Made by a program: the position numbers and the translations under genes. A stretch of DNA of 64,000 bases from assembly GCF_019880305.1 (NCBI RefSeq), contig NZ_CP082301.1, forward strand, positions 6,200,001-6,264,000, read 5' to 3'. Source of the stretch: Streptomyces decoyicus (GTDB taxonomy: Bacteria; Actinomycetota; Actinomycetes; Streptomycetales; Streptomycetaceae). The notes under the pieces were generated by a model, which worked only from the letters and a program-made list of their open reading frames with translations, was not told where the DNA came from and searched no databases. Positions 26,707 to 35,283 of this stretch are shown one piece after another; the first letter of the stretch is position 1; every line of letters starts with the position of its first letter.

Positions 26707-26810
26707 CCGTGCCGGCGCTGCGCGGCCGGCGTGACCTGTGCGCCGGCCGCACCGTTCACCTGAGTGGAGCAACCCGCAGGGAGCCCCGACCTCACCAGGG
26801 AGCGCAGAGC

Positions 26811-28925
26811 GTGCCAGGCATCGTCCCCACTACTCAGCCGACCCGCCGGCTGCCCGGAGAGCGGCGCCCGGCGCCGCCCCGGGCCCCGCAACCCCAGCCC
26901 GTCCACTCCTCACTCGTCTGTGTGGCCCTCCCGGCCCTCGCCGTATCCCCGCCGTCGGGGCAGTTGACCGGCCACGGCACGGACGGCTTCTACCGAGACG
27001 GCCGAAGGGTCCTGTCCCGCTGCGAACTGCAGGTCGCGGGCGATGAACCGCTCATCGTCCAAGGGCGGTTGACCGGCGCGGACCGGGCCCGGTTCATCGG
27101 GACGATCCGCAGGGCCCAAGAGCGCGGGCCGGACCCGGAGATCCGCATGGAGCGGCTGCGATCCGCCGACGGCACCGAACAGATCACGTTCCACAGCAGT
27201 GCCGCGCGGCCCGTCCGGCTGCCGGTCGAGATCCGGCTGGGCACGGACCTCGCGGAGCTCGGATCCGTCGCCGTCGGACTCCCGGGACCCGAACTACGGG
27301 CCGCTGTCCACGGCTCCGGGCTTCGATGGTCCGGTACCGGTGTGCACGCGGTGGTGTCCGCGACGCCCTCGCCCGAGGACGTACTGGCCTCGCCCGGCCT
27401 GTTGCGTTGGGAAATCGACCTGCCGCCCGGCGGCCACCGCACCATCGAACTCCGCGCCGCACTGGAATACGGGACCGGCGGCCCGGGCAGCCCCTCGGGT
27501 CACCACCGGCATCCGGTGGGCGTCCGTATCCCCGGCCCGCGCACAGGGGCGTTCACTCCGCGGACACGCAGCGACCGGCCGCCGCGCCCCTGGACAGCGG
27601 CCCGGCTGGAGTGCGACGACCACCGAGCTGACGCCCTCATGGCGGGCAGCCTCGACGATCTCCACGGCCTGGTGATGCGGGACCCGATTGCCGCTGCGGA
27701 CATGTACGTCGCCGGCGGATTCCCTTGGCGCTGCGGCCTTGCACCGGTCGAAGCGCTATGGGCCGCCCGGATGCTCCTGCCCCTGGGCACCAAGCTCGCC
27801 GCAGGCACGCTGCGCGCGCTCGCCCGTAGCCAACAAGCCGCGCCAGGGGCGGATTTCGGCCGAATTCCCGGCGCTCTCCGGGACGCCGGGCCACATTTGC
27901 CGCCGAGCTGCACCGGCATCGAGGCAACTCTTCTGTTCCCCGCCGTTCTCGCGGAGGCCCGCCGCTGGGGCCTGCCCGAACAGGAGACAGAACGGCTGCT
28001 GCCCGCCGCGGAGCGCTGCCTGACATGGCTGAGGAGGGTCACCGACCCACCGGGCAGCGGCCGCGGCGGCTATGTCCCCGATCCCGTGCCCGGCGGACCG
28101 TACCGCTGCGAAACCCAGGCCCACGCCCATCGCGCCGCCCTCCTGGGCGCCGATCTCCTCGACGCCTGCGGATCATCCGACGCGTCGGTGTTACGGGACT
28201 GGGCCGCAGGACTGCGTCTCAGGTTCCGCAGAGACTTCTGGCTGGAGGACCCTGCGGGCGGCCGCCCCGCCGCCCTGCTCACCGCCGACGGCCGGCCCGT
28301 CCCGCACCTCGGCTCCACCAGCGTCCATCTCCTCGACACCGGACTGCTCGGTGGCGGGGCCTCGGCCCCCGGACTGCTGGACGCGGCACAGACCGACCAA
28401 CTAGCCGGACTGCTGGGCAGCCCGGCCATGGACTCCGGATGGGGCCTGCGCGGGCTGAGCGCCAAGGAGAGCGGCTACAACCCGTTCGGCCACCGCAGCG
28501 GCGCGGTTCGCGTCCACGAGACGGCGATCGCCGCCGCGGGTCTGGCCGCAGCCGGCCATGAGCAGGTGGCAGGTGCCCTGACGAGAGGCGTCCTCGACGC
28601 CGCGGAGAGCTTCGGGTACCGCATCCCCGAGATGTACGCGGGCGAGCAGCGCTCCACCGGCGGCGCTCCCGTACCGCACCCGGCGGCCTGCCGGCCCGCT
28701 GCCGTGGCGGCGGGCGGCGCAGTGCACATACTCGTCGCCCTCGCGGGCCTGCGCCCCGACGTCCCCGCCGGGACGGTCTCCGTGCGGCCGCTCGCCACGG
28801 CCCCGCTCGGCGCGATGCAGCTCACCGGCCTGAGCGTCGCGGAGCAGCCGTTCGCCGTACGGATCAGCAGACTCGGCATGGGGATGGTGGAGACGGCGGC
28901 GGACGGCCTGCAGCTGGGTTCGTGA
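26811..28925 (+). CDS. glycogen-debranching-enzyme-like (amylo-1,6-glucosidase type) protein
   Basis: 704 residues from GTG 26811 (VPGIVPTTQ), preceded by AGGGAG. A coupled GTG at 26703, overlapping the previous stop, is an alternative giving 740 residues. The N-terminal beta-domain (LTGHGTDGFYRDGRRVLSRCELQVAGDEPL) is the N-term_bis module found in debranching-type enzymes. The C-terminal (alpha/alpha)6-like part has DMYVAGGFPWRCGLAPVEALWAARMLLPLG and DSGWGLRGLSAKESGYNPFGHRSGAV, matching archaeal/bacterial amylo-alpha-1,6-glucosidase-like proteins. No signal peptide, so it acts on cytoplasmic glucan or trehalose-type sugars. The exact substrate is uncertain. Confidence 0.85.
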   Translation: MPGIVPTTQPTRRLPGERRPAPPRAPQPQPVHSSLVCVALPALAVSPPSGQLTGHGTDGFYRDGRRVLSRCELQVAGDEPLIVQGRLTGADRARFIGTIRRAQERGPDPEIRMERLRSADGTEQITFHSSAARPVRLPVEIRLGTDLAELGSVAVGLPGPELRAAVHGSGLRWSGTGVHAVVSATPSPEDVLASPGLLRWEIDLPPGGHRTIELRAALEYGTGGPGSPSGHHRHPVGVRIPGPRTGAFTPRTRSDRPPRPWTAARLECDDHRADALMAGSLDDLHGLVMRDPIAAADMYVAGGFPWRCGLAPVEALWAARMLLPLGTKLAAGTLRALARSQQAAPGADFGRIPGALRDAGPHLPPSCTGIEATLLFPAVLAEARRWGLPEQETERLLPAAERCLTWLRRVTDPPGSGRGGYVPDPVPGGPYRCETQAHAHRAALLGADLLDACGSSDASVLRDWAAGLRLRFRRDFWLEDPAGGRPAALLTADGRPVPHLGSTSVHLLDTGLLGGGASAPGLLDAAQTDQLAGLLGSPAMDSGWGLRGLSAKESGYNPFGHRSGAVRVHETAIAAAGLAAAGHEQVAGALTRGVLDAAESFGYRIPEMYAGEQRSTGGAPVPHPAACRPAAVAAGGAVHILVALAGLRPDVPAGTVSVRPLATAPLGAMQLTGLSVAEQPFAVRISRLGMGMVETAADGLQLGS

Positions 28926-28960
28926 GGTGCTCCAGGCCTGTTTATCGTCAGGCGGACGAC

Positions 28961-28966
28961 TATGAT
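28961..28966 (+). promoter_or_regulatory. -10 element of leaderless promoter (Nudix regulator)
   Basis: TATGAT is 7 nt before the ATG at 28974. This argues against the in-frame ATG at 28962, which lies inside the -10 hexamer. Confidence 0.6.
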
Positions 28967-28973
28967 CACGCCC

Positions 28974-29738
28974 ATGCCTCCCTACGACCCGTCGGCTTTC
29001 CCGCCCTTCGCCGTCACCGTCGACCTGGTCGTGCTCACCGTGCGCCGCCACGCCCTGTGCGCGCTGGCCGTACGTCGTGGTGAGCCGCCGTTCCAGGGCC
29101 GCTGGGCCCTGCCGGGCGGATTCGTCCGGGCCGATGAGGACCTCGAGGAGGCGGCAGCCCGGGAGCTCGCCGAGGAGACCGGTCTGCACGCCCAGTCCCC
29201 GGCGGGCCCGTCCCCCGTGTACGGCGCACACCTCGAACAGCTCGCCACGTACGGCGACCCCAAGCGGGACCCCCGGATGCGGGTCGTCAGCGTCGCGCAC
29301 CTGGTACTCGCTCCCGACCTGCCCGCTCCCAAGGCCGGCGGCGATGCCCACAGCGCGCGCTGGGCATCCGTGGAGACCCTGCTGGAGCAGGATGACACCC
29401 TCGCGCGCGAGGGCGAGCTGGCGGCCCCGCTGGCCTTCGACCACGCCCAGATCCTTGCTGACGGCGTGGAGCGCGCCCGCTCGAAGATCGAATACTCCTC
29501 GCTCGCCACGGCCTTCTGCCCGCCGGAGTTCACCGTGGGCGAGCTGCGCCGCGTGTACGAGGCGGTCTGGGGCGTTGCCTTGGATCCCCGTAACTTCCAC
29601 CGCAAGGTGACCGGCACCCCCGGGTTCCTCGTGCCCACGGGAGGCACGACGACGCGTCAGGGCGGCCGCCCCGCACAGCTGTTCCGGGCAGGGGGAGCGA
29701 CGCTGCTCAACCCGCCGATGCTGCGCCCCGAGGTCTGA
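28974..29738 (+). CDS. NrtR-type Nudix transcriptional regulator
   Basis: A 254-residue protein. Residues about 10-150 form a Nudix fold, with Nudix box GGFVRADEDLEEAAARELAEETG (complete G-x5-E-x7-REUxEExGU pattern). Residues about 165-254 form a winged helix (FTVGELRRVYEAVWG, DPRNFHRKV, FLVPTG, RPAQLF). This two-domain order is that of NrtR, the ADP-ribose-sensing repressor of NAD-synthesis and pentose genes. With an intact Nudix box it may hydrolyse ADP-ribose or another NDP-sugar as well as sense it. The target genes are not adjacent; its neighbours are a debranching-like enzyme and whiH. Confidence 0.86.
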   Translation: MPPYDPSAFPPFAVTVDLVVLTVRRHALCALAVRRGEPPFQGRWALPGGFVRADEDLEEAAARELAEETGLHAQSPAGPSPVYGAHLEQLATYGDPKRDPRMRVVSVAHLVLAPDLPAPKAGGDAHSARWASVETLLEQDDTLAREGELAAPLAFDHAQILADGVERARSKIEYSSLATAFCPPEFTVGELRRVYEAVWGVALDPRNFHRKVTGTPGFLVPTGGTTTRQGGRPAQLFRAGGATLLNPPMLRPEV

Positions 29739-30040
29739 GTCCGGACAGGGCCACGGCACCGCGGGCGCTGAGGCTCACGCGCAGTGGCCCGACGAACCAT
29801 CAAAATGGAACAATTGCGAGAAATGGGACACATGGCGGTACTGTGGCCGGGTGAGTCCCTTCGTATCCCTTGTAGTGTCCGACCGGCCTCACGCCCCGCC
29901 GAGGGGCGACGCCTCGCACCGCCGAGCGGTCCGATTTCCTCCGCGGCCCGCAGCCTGCACACGACCGCCGTCGACGCCTCCGGCTGCGCGGCGCCGCTCG
30001 CCCCTGGCTCCGGCCCGCTAGCGACCTGTACGGCCCGTTG

Positions 30041-30075
<35 letters not shown>

Positions 30076-30534
30076 GGACGACGGACCGATCGCCTCTGCG
30101 CTGCCTCCCTCGGCTCCGTCGTCGCTTTCGGGACGGAGTCTGCCGCCGGCTTATCGAGTGCCCTGTGCTCGCAGTCAGTTGGGTGGGACCGCAGGCCCTC
30201 ACGGTCGGACCGGTTTATTGGCCGTCGGTGTATTTCTTTCCACCGCACCGGGATTGTCGGCGAGCTCCGCTGCGGCGCTTCTGTCGAGGCCGTCACCTGC
30301 CGTCCGGTGGCCGCGTCAAGTGCCCGTTCGGAATCGACCAAGACACATCTGTTCATGATGCGGTGCGCACGCCAACCCGTAGGCGGCGCAGGGGTGTTGT
30401 CGCCGACCCGTCTGGCCAGCGGATATGTGCCCGCGGCGCTTCCCGGCTTCTTCTGCTGATCGAGTAAGGCATATATTTTGGCGCCCTGTTGTTGTGGCCG
30501 CTGTCCACAACTCGCCATGGAGAGCGCATTTCTT

Positions 30535-30542
30535 TCCGATAA
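30535..30542 (+). promoter_or_regulatory. possible sigma-WhiG -10 element of whiH
   Basis: TCCGATAA matches 7 of 8 bases of the sigma-WhiG -10 consensus GCCGATAA, about 93 nt before the whiH start. The expected TAAA -35 at 15-16 nt spacing is not clear, so the assignment rests on the -10 and on whiH being a known WhiG target. Confidence 0.4.
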
Positions 30543-30634
30543 AGCGTCAATTCAGGGATGGGGGGCGATCACCCTTTCGTGTGCTTTTCACCAAAGACCT
30601 CAAGGGTGTTCAGGGTGTCGCCGACAAAAGATGC

Positions 30635-31582
30635 GTGAGTACCCTTGCGCACACCATGATGACCGCGGCTCGCCCCGGCGACACCGGCCTCGCAGGCCCG
30701 GGCGAGCTTGACCGCTACCCCTACGCCAACGCCGCCAACGCCGCGAACGCCAACAACGCAGCCGGCCACGACCGTGCCGAGCGCGTTTCGCAGGTCTGGG
30801 ACAGCTCCGAGGCCGACATCGGCCGGGTCGGCCGTCGCGCGGCCGGCAGCCGCGGCCGCGGCCTGCACGGCCAACTCGTCCAACAGCTCGGCCAGATGAT
30901 CGTCTCCGGCGATCTCGGCGCCGACCGTCCGCTCGTCCCCGAGGAGATCGGCCAGCGCTTCGAGGTATCCCGCACCGTCGTCCGTGAGTCGCTGCGCGTC
31001 CTCGAGGCCAAGGGCCTCGTCAGCGCTCGCCCCAATGTGGGCACCCGAGTGCGCCCGGTAAGCGACTGGAACCTCCTCGACCCCGACATCATCGAATGGC
31101 GGGCCTACGGGCCCCAGCGCGACGACCAGCGTCGCGAGCTCTGTGAGCTGCGCTGGACGATCGAGCCCCTCGCCGCCCGGCTCGCCGCCGGCCACGGCCG
31201 TGAGGACATCCAGCAGCGGCTGGCCGACATGGTCGAGATCATGGGCCACTCCGCCGCCCAGGGCGACACCATGACCTTCTCCCGTGCGGACGCCGAGTTC
31301 CACTCGCTGCTGCTACAGCTCGCCGGCAACCGCATGCTCGAGCACCTCTCGGGCATCGTCTCCTCCGCCCTGCATGTCTCCGGCGGCACCGCCGGCGGCT
31401 GTGAGCGACCGGTCGAGACGTCCGTGGGCCAGCACATGCGGGTCGTCGACGCCATCGGCTCCGGCGATGCCACGGCAGCCGAGTCCGCGATGCGCCAGCT
31501 CCTTGCCGCCCATGGCGAGATCGTGGGCCAAGGCTCCGGGACGCCCGTGGACCACGTCGTCCCCGCGCCCCGCGAGCACTGA
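30635..31582 (+). CDS. whiH: WhiH, GntR-family sporulation regulator
   Basis: 315 residues from GTG 30635 (VSTLAHTMMTAAR). In-frame ATGs at 30656 and 30659 are alternatives, and none has a clear ribosome site. WhiH is needed for sporulation septation in aerial hyphae. After an unusual Asn/Ala-rich N-terminal tract (about residues 30-45), the winged-helix domain spans about 65-140 (GLHGQLVQQLGQMIVSGDL, EEIGQRFEVSRTVVRESLRVLEAKGLVSARPNVGTRV). A FadR-type FCD ligand domain follows (WTIEPLAARLAAGH, FSRADAEFHSLLLQLAGNRMLEHLSGIV). Location directly before hrdB is the conserved Streptomyces position. A ligand such as a carboxylic acid is suspected for FCD domains but unproved. Confidence 0.94.
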   Translation: MSTLAHTMMTAARPGDTGLAGPGELDRYPYANAANAANANNAAGHDRAERVSQVWDSSEADIGRVGRRAAGSRGRGLHGQLVQQLGQMIVSGDLGADRPLVPEEIGQRFEVSRTVVRESLRVLEAKGLVSARPNVGTRVRPVSDWNLLDPDIIEWRAYGPQRDDQRRELCELRWTIEPLAARLAAGHGREDIQQRLADMVEIMGHSAAQGDTMTFSRADAEFHSLLLQLAGNRMLEHLSGIVSSALHVSGGTAGGCERPVETSVGQHMRVVDAIGSGDATAAESAMRQLLAAHGEIVGQGSGTPVDHVVPAPREH

Positions 31583-31583
31583 A

Positions 31584-31609
31584 GGTCCGTACCCGACCGC
31601 GTACGGACC
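31584..31609 (+). terminator. whiH terminator hairpin 1
   Basis: Perfect 9-bp arms GGTCCGTAC/GTACGGACC with an 8-nt loop, immediately after the stop codon. Confidence 0.6.
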
Positions 31610-31685
31610 GTAGGCGCCGCGCGGCCCCCGTGCCCTGCGTACCCCTCGGGCAGGGCAGGTCGTACGCGGCGAGGCGCACACACAT

Positions 31686-31717
31686 CGCCGGATCCGGGTC
31701 GTCGACCGGATCCGGCG
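31686..31717 (+). terminator. whiH terminator hairpin 2
   Basis: Arms of 14-15 nt starting CGCCGGATCC, with one bulged G and a 3-nt loop; very stable. Confidence 0.7.
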
Positions 31718-31985
31718 ACAGGTCTTGGAAGGGTTGCATGTCATATGACTGGGAATGGGTCGTTATGGGGTGTGACTCGGGCCACGCAGATTGGGCGTAA
31801 CGCTCTTCCGGGAAGCGCGATGACTTAAGAGGTGATAGCCGAGGAGGGAATACGAGCGGCGTTCGTGACGCTGTTCAACTCCCCGGTTGCCCCTGCGCCG
31901 TCGGTCTATCCCCACCGGCGGTCGTCGGCTCCGATCCACACTGGACGGGGTCGGAAGCCGTTTCCATCGTTCCGAGAGGTTGTTC

Positions 31986-33539
31986 GTGTCGGCCAGCACA
32001 TCCCGTACGCTCCCGCCGGAGATCGCCGAGTCCGAGTCTGTGATGGCGCTCATCGAGCGGGGAAAGGCAGATGGGCAGATCGCCGGCGATGACGTGCGTC
32101 GGGCCTTCGAGGCTGACCAGATTCCGCCAACCCAGTGGAAGAACGTTCTGCGCAGCCTCAACCAGATCCTCGACGAGGAGGGTGTGACGCTGATGGTCAG
32201 TGCCGCAGAGGCGCCCAAGCGCACCCGCAAGAGCGTCGCAGCGAAGAGTCCGGCGAAGCGCACCGCTACCAAGACCGTCGCGGCGAAGACCGCCACGGTC
32301 AAGAAGACCACCGCGGCCGCGGCCCCCGCCCCTGTGGCGGACGACCCGGCCGGTGAGTCCGAGTCCGCGCCTGCGAAGAAGGCAGCGGCGAAGAAGGCGA
32401 CCGCCAAGAAGACGGTCGCGAAGAAGACCACGGCCAAGAAGGCCACCGCAAAGAAGACCGCGTCCAAGAAGGACGTCGACGAGCTGCTTGACGACGAGGC
32501 GACCGAGGAGACCCCGGCGCCCGGCAAGGGCGACGCTCCCGAGGCCGCCGAAGGCACGGAGAACGCCGGTTTCGTCCTGTCCGACGACGACGAGGACGAC
32601 GCGCCTGCGCAGCAGGTCGCCGCGGCCGGTGCCACCGCCGACCCGGTCAAGGACTACCTCAAGCAGATCGGTAAGGTCCCGCTCCTCAACGCCGAGCAGG
32701 AGGTGGAGCTCGCCAAGCGCATCGAGGCGGGTCTGTTCGCCGAGGACAAGCTGGCGAACTCCGACAAGCTCGCACCGAAGCTCAAGCGCGAGCTGGAGAT
32801 CATCGCCGAGGACGGCCGCCGGGCGAAGAACCACCTCCTGGAGGCCAACCTCCGTCTGGTCGTCTCCCTGGCCAAGCGGTACACGGGCCGCGGCATGCTC
32901 TTCCTGGACCTGATCCAGGAGGGCAACCTCGGTCTGATCCGTGCAGTCGAGAAGTTCGACTACACCAAGGGCTACAAGTTCTCGACCTACGCGACGTGGT
33001 GGATCCGCCAGGCCATCACCCGTGCCATGGCCGACCAGGCCCGTACGATCCGTATCCCCGTCCACATGGTCGAGGTCATCAACAAGCTCGCGCGCGTCCA
33101 GCGCCAGATGCTCCAGGACCTGGGCCGCGAGCCCACCCCGGAGGAGCTGGCCAAGGAACTCGACATGACCCCCGAAAAGGTCATCGAGGTCCAGAAGTAC
33201 GGCCGCGAGCCGATCTCGCTGCACACCCCGCTGGGCGAGGACGGCGACAGCGAGTTCGGTGACCTCATCGAGGACTCCGAGGCGGTCGTCCCGGCCGACG
33301 CGGTCAGCTTCACGCTTCTGCAGGAGCAGCTGCACTCGGTGCTGGACACCCTCTCCGAGCGTGAGGCCGGCGTCGTGTCCATGCGCTTCGGACTCACCGA
33401 CGGTCAGCCCAAGACGCTGGACGAGATCGGCAAGGTCTACGGCGTCACGCGTGAGCGGATTCGTCAGATCGAGTCGAAGACGATGTCGAAGCTGCGTCAC
33501 CCGTCTCGCTCCCAGGTGCTGCGCGACTACCTCGACTAG
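31986..33539 (+). CDS. hrdB: HrdB, principal RNA polymerase sigma factor
   Basis: The essential housekeeping sigma-70 factor, 517 residues from GTG 31986 (VSASTSRTLPPEIAE), with GAGAGG 6 nt upstream. Region 1.1 (residues 1-75) is followed by a Lys/Ala-rich repeat tract built on AKK units (about 80-165) and an acidic segment ending DDDEDDAPAQQ. Regions 1.2 to 4.2 are then textbook: DPVKDYLKQIG, YKFSTYATWWIRQAITRAMADQ (2.3-2.4), IRIPVHMVEVINKL, and the 4.2 helix-turn-helix TLDEIGKVYGVTRERIRQIE. The gene ends with a hairpin before the next gene. Its location after whiH and before a trypsin-like protease is standard for the genus. Confidence 0.98.
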   Translation: MSASTSRTLPPEIAESESVMALIERGKADGQIAGDDVRRAFEADQIPPTQWKNVLRSLNQILDEEGVTLMVSAAEAPKRTRKSVAAKSPAKRTATKTVAAKTATVKKTTAAAAPAPVADDPAGESESAPAKKAAAKKATAKKTVAKKTTAKKATAKKTASKKDVDELLDDEATEETPAPGKGDAPEAAEGTENAGFVLSDDDEDDAPAQQVAAAGATADPVKDYLKQIGKVPLLNAEQEVELAKRIEAGLFAEDKLANSDKLAPKLKRELEIIAEDGRRAKNHLLEANLRLVVSLAKRYTGRGMLFLDLIQEGNLGLIRAVEKFDYTKGYKFSTYATWWIRQAITRAMADQARTIRIPVHMVEVINKLARVQRQMLQDLGREPTPEELAKELDMTPEKVIEVQKYGREPISLHTPLGEDGDSEFGDLIEDSEAVVPADAVSFTLLQEQLHSVLDTLSEREAGVVSMRFGLTDGQPKTLDEIGKVYGVTRERIRQIESKTMSKLRHPSRSQVLRDYLD

Positions 33540-33562
33540 TCCAACCGCCCAAAAGAGCGCCA

Positions 33563-33599
33563 CGAGCCCGGTCACTCCTAGCTGGAGGGGCCGGGCTCG
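33563..33599 (+). terminator. hrdB terminator candidate
   Basis: 9-bp arms CGAGCCCGG/CCGGGCTCG with a 19-nt loop, 24 nt after the hrdB stop. Confidence 0.5.
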
Positions 33600-33677
33600 C
33601 GCCTGTTCCGGGGTGCGTGCGGCCGCCGTTTGGGTCACTCTGGGTGTGCGCGCATTGCCCCAGAGTCAGGAGTACGA

Positions 33678-34487
33678 ATGCGTCCGACCGCACATGCTGC
33701 CCTCGGGGCCCTCGCGCTGGCCCTCGTCCTGCCGACATCGGCGGCTGCGGACGAGTCGGTGATCGGCGGAAAGCCCGCACCGCTGTCGCAGAGCCCCTGG
33801 GCGGTGGCGCTGACCTCCCACGAGCGCTTCGGGGCCCAGCGCTCCGGGCAATTCTGTGGCGGTGTGCTCGTCGGGCACTCGACGGTGGTGACGGCGGCGC
33901 ACTGTCTGAGTAAGGAGGTGCTGGGCATCCCCTGGAAGCAGGTGCGGGACCTGAAGGTCATCGTCGGACGCGACAAGCTCAGCGGTGCCGGTGGCCAGGA
34001 GCTCAAGCCCGCGAGAATCTGGGTCAACCCGCGCTACGACAGCTACACGAACGACGGTGACATGGCCGTCCTCACGCTGGCCAAGCCGGTTCCGAACCGT
34101 CCCATCCCGATAGCGGGACGGCAGGACAGCGCCTACCGTGCCGGCAGCGCGGCCACGGTCTACGGCTGGGGGGACACGACGGGCGGGGGCAGCTATGCCT
34201 CCCGGTTGCGGGCGGCGCACGTCAACGTGTTGCCCGATGCGGTCTGCGCGAAGGCGTATCCGGGCAGTGCCGACGGTGCGTACCGGGCGCGGACGATGTT
34301 GTGCGCGGGGGAGCCGACCGGCGGCCGGGACGCCTGCCAGGGGGACAGCGGCGGGCCGCTCGTCGTGCGTGGACGGCTGGTGGGCCTGGTGTCATGGGGG
34401 ACCGGCTGCGGTCAGGCCGGTAGTCCCGGGGTCTATACGCGCGCCTCGGCGCTTCTCCCGGCGGTGTCCGCACATGGTGCCGACTGA
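33678..34487 (+). CDS. secreted trypsin-like serine protease (S1 family)
   Basis: 269 residues from ATG 33678 (AGGAG upstream). A Sec signal peptide (MRPTAHAALGALALALVLPTSAAA) precedes a short propeptide and the mature start IGGKPA. The catalytic triad is His75 (TAAHC), Asp128 (DMAVL) and Ser224 (GDSGGP). Asp218, six residues before Ser224, is the S1-pocket Asp of trypsin, predicting cleavage after Lys/Arg. Cysteine pairs typical of chymotrypsin-fold enzymes are present. It is exported and probably acts on extracellular proteins during mycelial turnover. The gene is monocistronic. Confidence 0.95.
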   Translation: MRPTAHAALGALALALVLPTSAAADESVIGGKPAPLSQSPWAVALTSHERFGAQRSGQFCGGVLVGHSTVVTAAHCLSKEVLGIPWKQVRDLKVIVGRDKLSGAGGQELKPARIWVNPRYDSYTNDGDMAVLTLAKPVPNRPIPIAGRQDSAYRAGSAATVYGWGDTTGGGSYASRLRAAHVNVLPDAVCAKAYPGSADGAYRARTMLCAGEPTGGRDACQGDSGGPLVVRGRLVGLVSWGTGCGQAGSPGVYTRASALLPAVSAHGAD

Positions 34488-34609
34488 GCCGCGCGGGGGG
34501 CTTACAGGCGCGTGTGAGCGTACGAGTGCGGGCGGTGTCCCCTGTGGTGTCGGGGAACCGCCCGCGGTACGGCGCTGGGCCGCTGCTCGCTCGTCGTGGA
34601 TGCGATGTG

Positions 34610-34840
34610 TCAGCGTTCCTCTTCGGACGCGGACGCCGGAGAAGCGGTCAGCCGCTCCGTCTCGTCCTGTATTTCCGCGGCGATCTTCTTGAGTTCTGGC
34701 TCGAACTTGCGACCGTGGTGGGCGCAGAAGAGCAGTTCTCCGCCGGACATCAGGACGACGCGCAGGTATGCCTGGGCGCCGCAGCGGTCGCAGCGGTCAG
34801 CGGCCGTCAGCGGGCTCGCGGGTGTCAGAACAGTAGTCAC
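34610..34840 (-). CDS. small zinc-ribbon-like protein (DUF7455-type)
   Basis: A 76-residue protein with CDRCGAQAYLRV...LLFCAHHGRKFEPEL: two CxxC/CxxH knuckles that probably bind zinc, then a charged helix. I recognise it as the small DUF7455-type protein found beside hrdB in actinobacteria; its function is unknown. GTG start at 34840 with AGAGG upstream. It is convergent with the protease gene and divergent from parE. A 13-bp perfect palindrome (34855-34867) lies 14 nt upstream of its start. Confidence 0.85.
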   Translation of the reverse strand: MTTVLTPASPLTAADRCDRCGAQAYLRVVLMSGGELLFCAHHGRKFEPELKKIAAEIQDETERLTASPASASEEER

Positions 34841-35283
34841 GTCGCCTCTTCTCTAGCTCGACGAGCTGTCGTACCAGGGTCAACATCCAACCAGGCCGAA
34901 AACGTTCCCGCTCGTGCCTTTTCCTCGAAAAAATTCTTCAAGGGGGCCGGGTGCTGCCGGGTGGCGGCGAATGAGCCGTATTGCTTGGTGGTCTGATTCA
35001 CGTTGGTTGTTGCATCTGTCCTCCCGGCTGGCTTGCCGGTTGTTGATGAGGACGTGCCCGGAGCCTAAATGGTTCATGCCTCGAAGGGAACGTGATGTGC
35101 ACGTCACTCGGACGTCACCCCATCGAGGGATCGAACGTACGAGCGAAATTCTACTACCATGGGCATGCTTACGGGTGGCGTCACATCGGCTCTACCAGGC
35201 CTCGGTACCCTCTGACGGGCGACACCGCCACAACAGAGTCCGCGGAATGCGGACTGCCAGAAATTCAGCGAGGAGCGAACCGC
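34841..35283. other. DUF7455-parE divergent intergenic region
   Basis: 443 nt with no gene. Notable sites: the palindrome AGCTCGACGAGCT (34855-34867), an A/T-rich patch near 34918-34945, and a near-perfect 16-bp palindrome GTGATGTGCACGTCAC (35092-35107). TACCCT at about 35206-35211 could be the parE -10. Confidence 0.5.

Larger units (their letters stand above)
31583..31985. other. whiH-hrdB intergenic region
   Basis: 403 nt containing two whiH terminator hairpins on the left and, towards hrdB, an AT-richer zone (31740-31860) that must carry the hrdB promoters. I could not fix -35/-10 elements with confidence; GGGAAT occurs at 31751-31756. Confidence 0.5.

Noticed and set aside
31751..31860. 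Possible sigma-R promoter of hrdB
   Set aside because: GGGAAT occurs at 31751 and near 31836, but no GTT lies at the required 18-nt spacing in either case.
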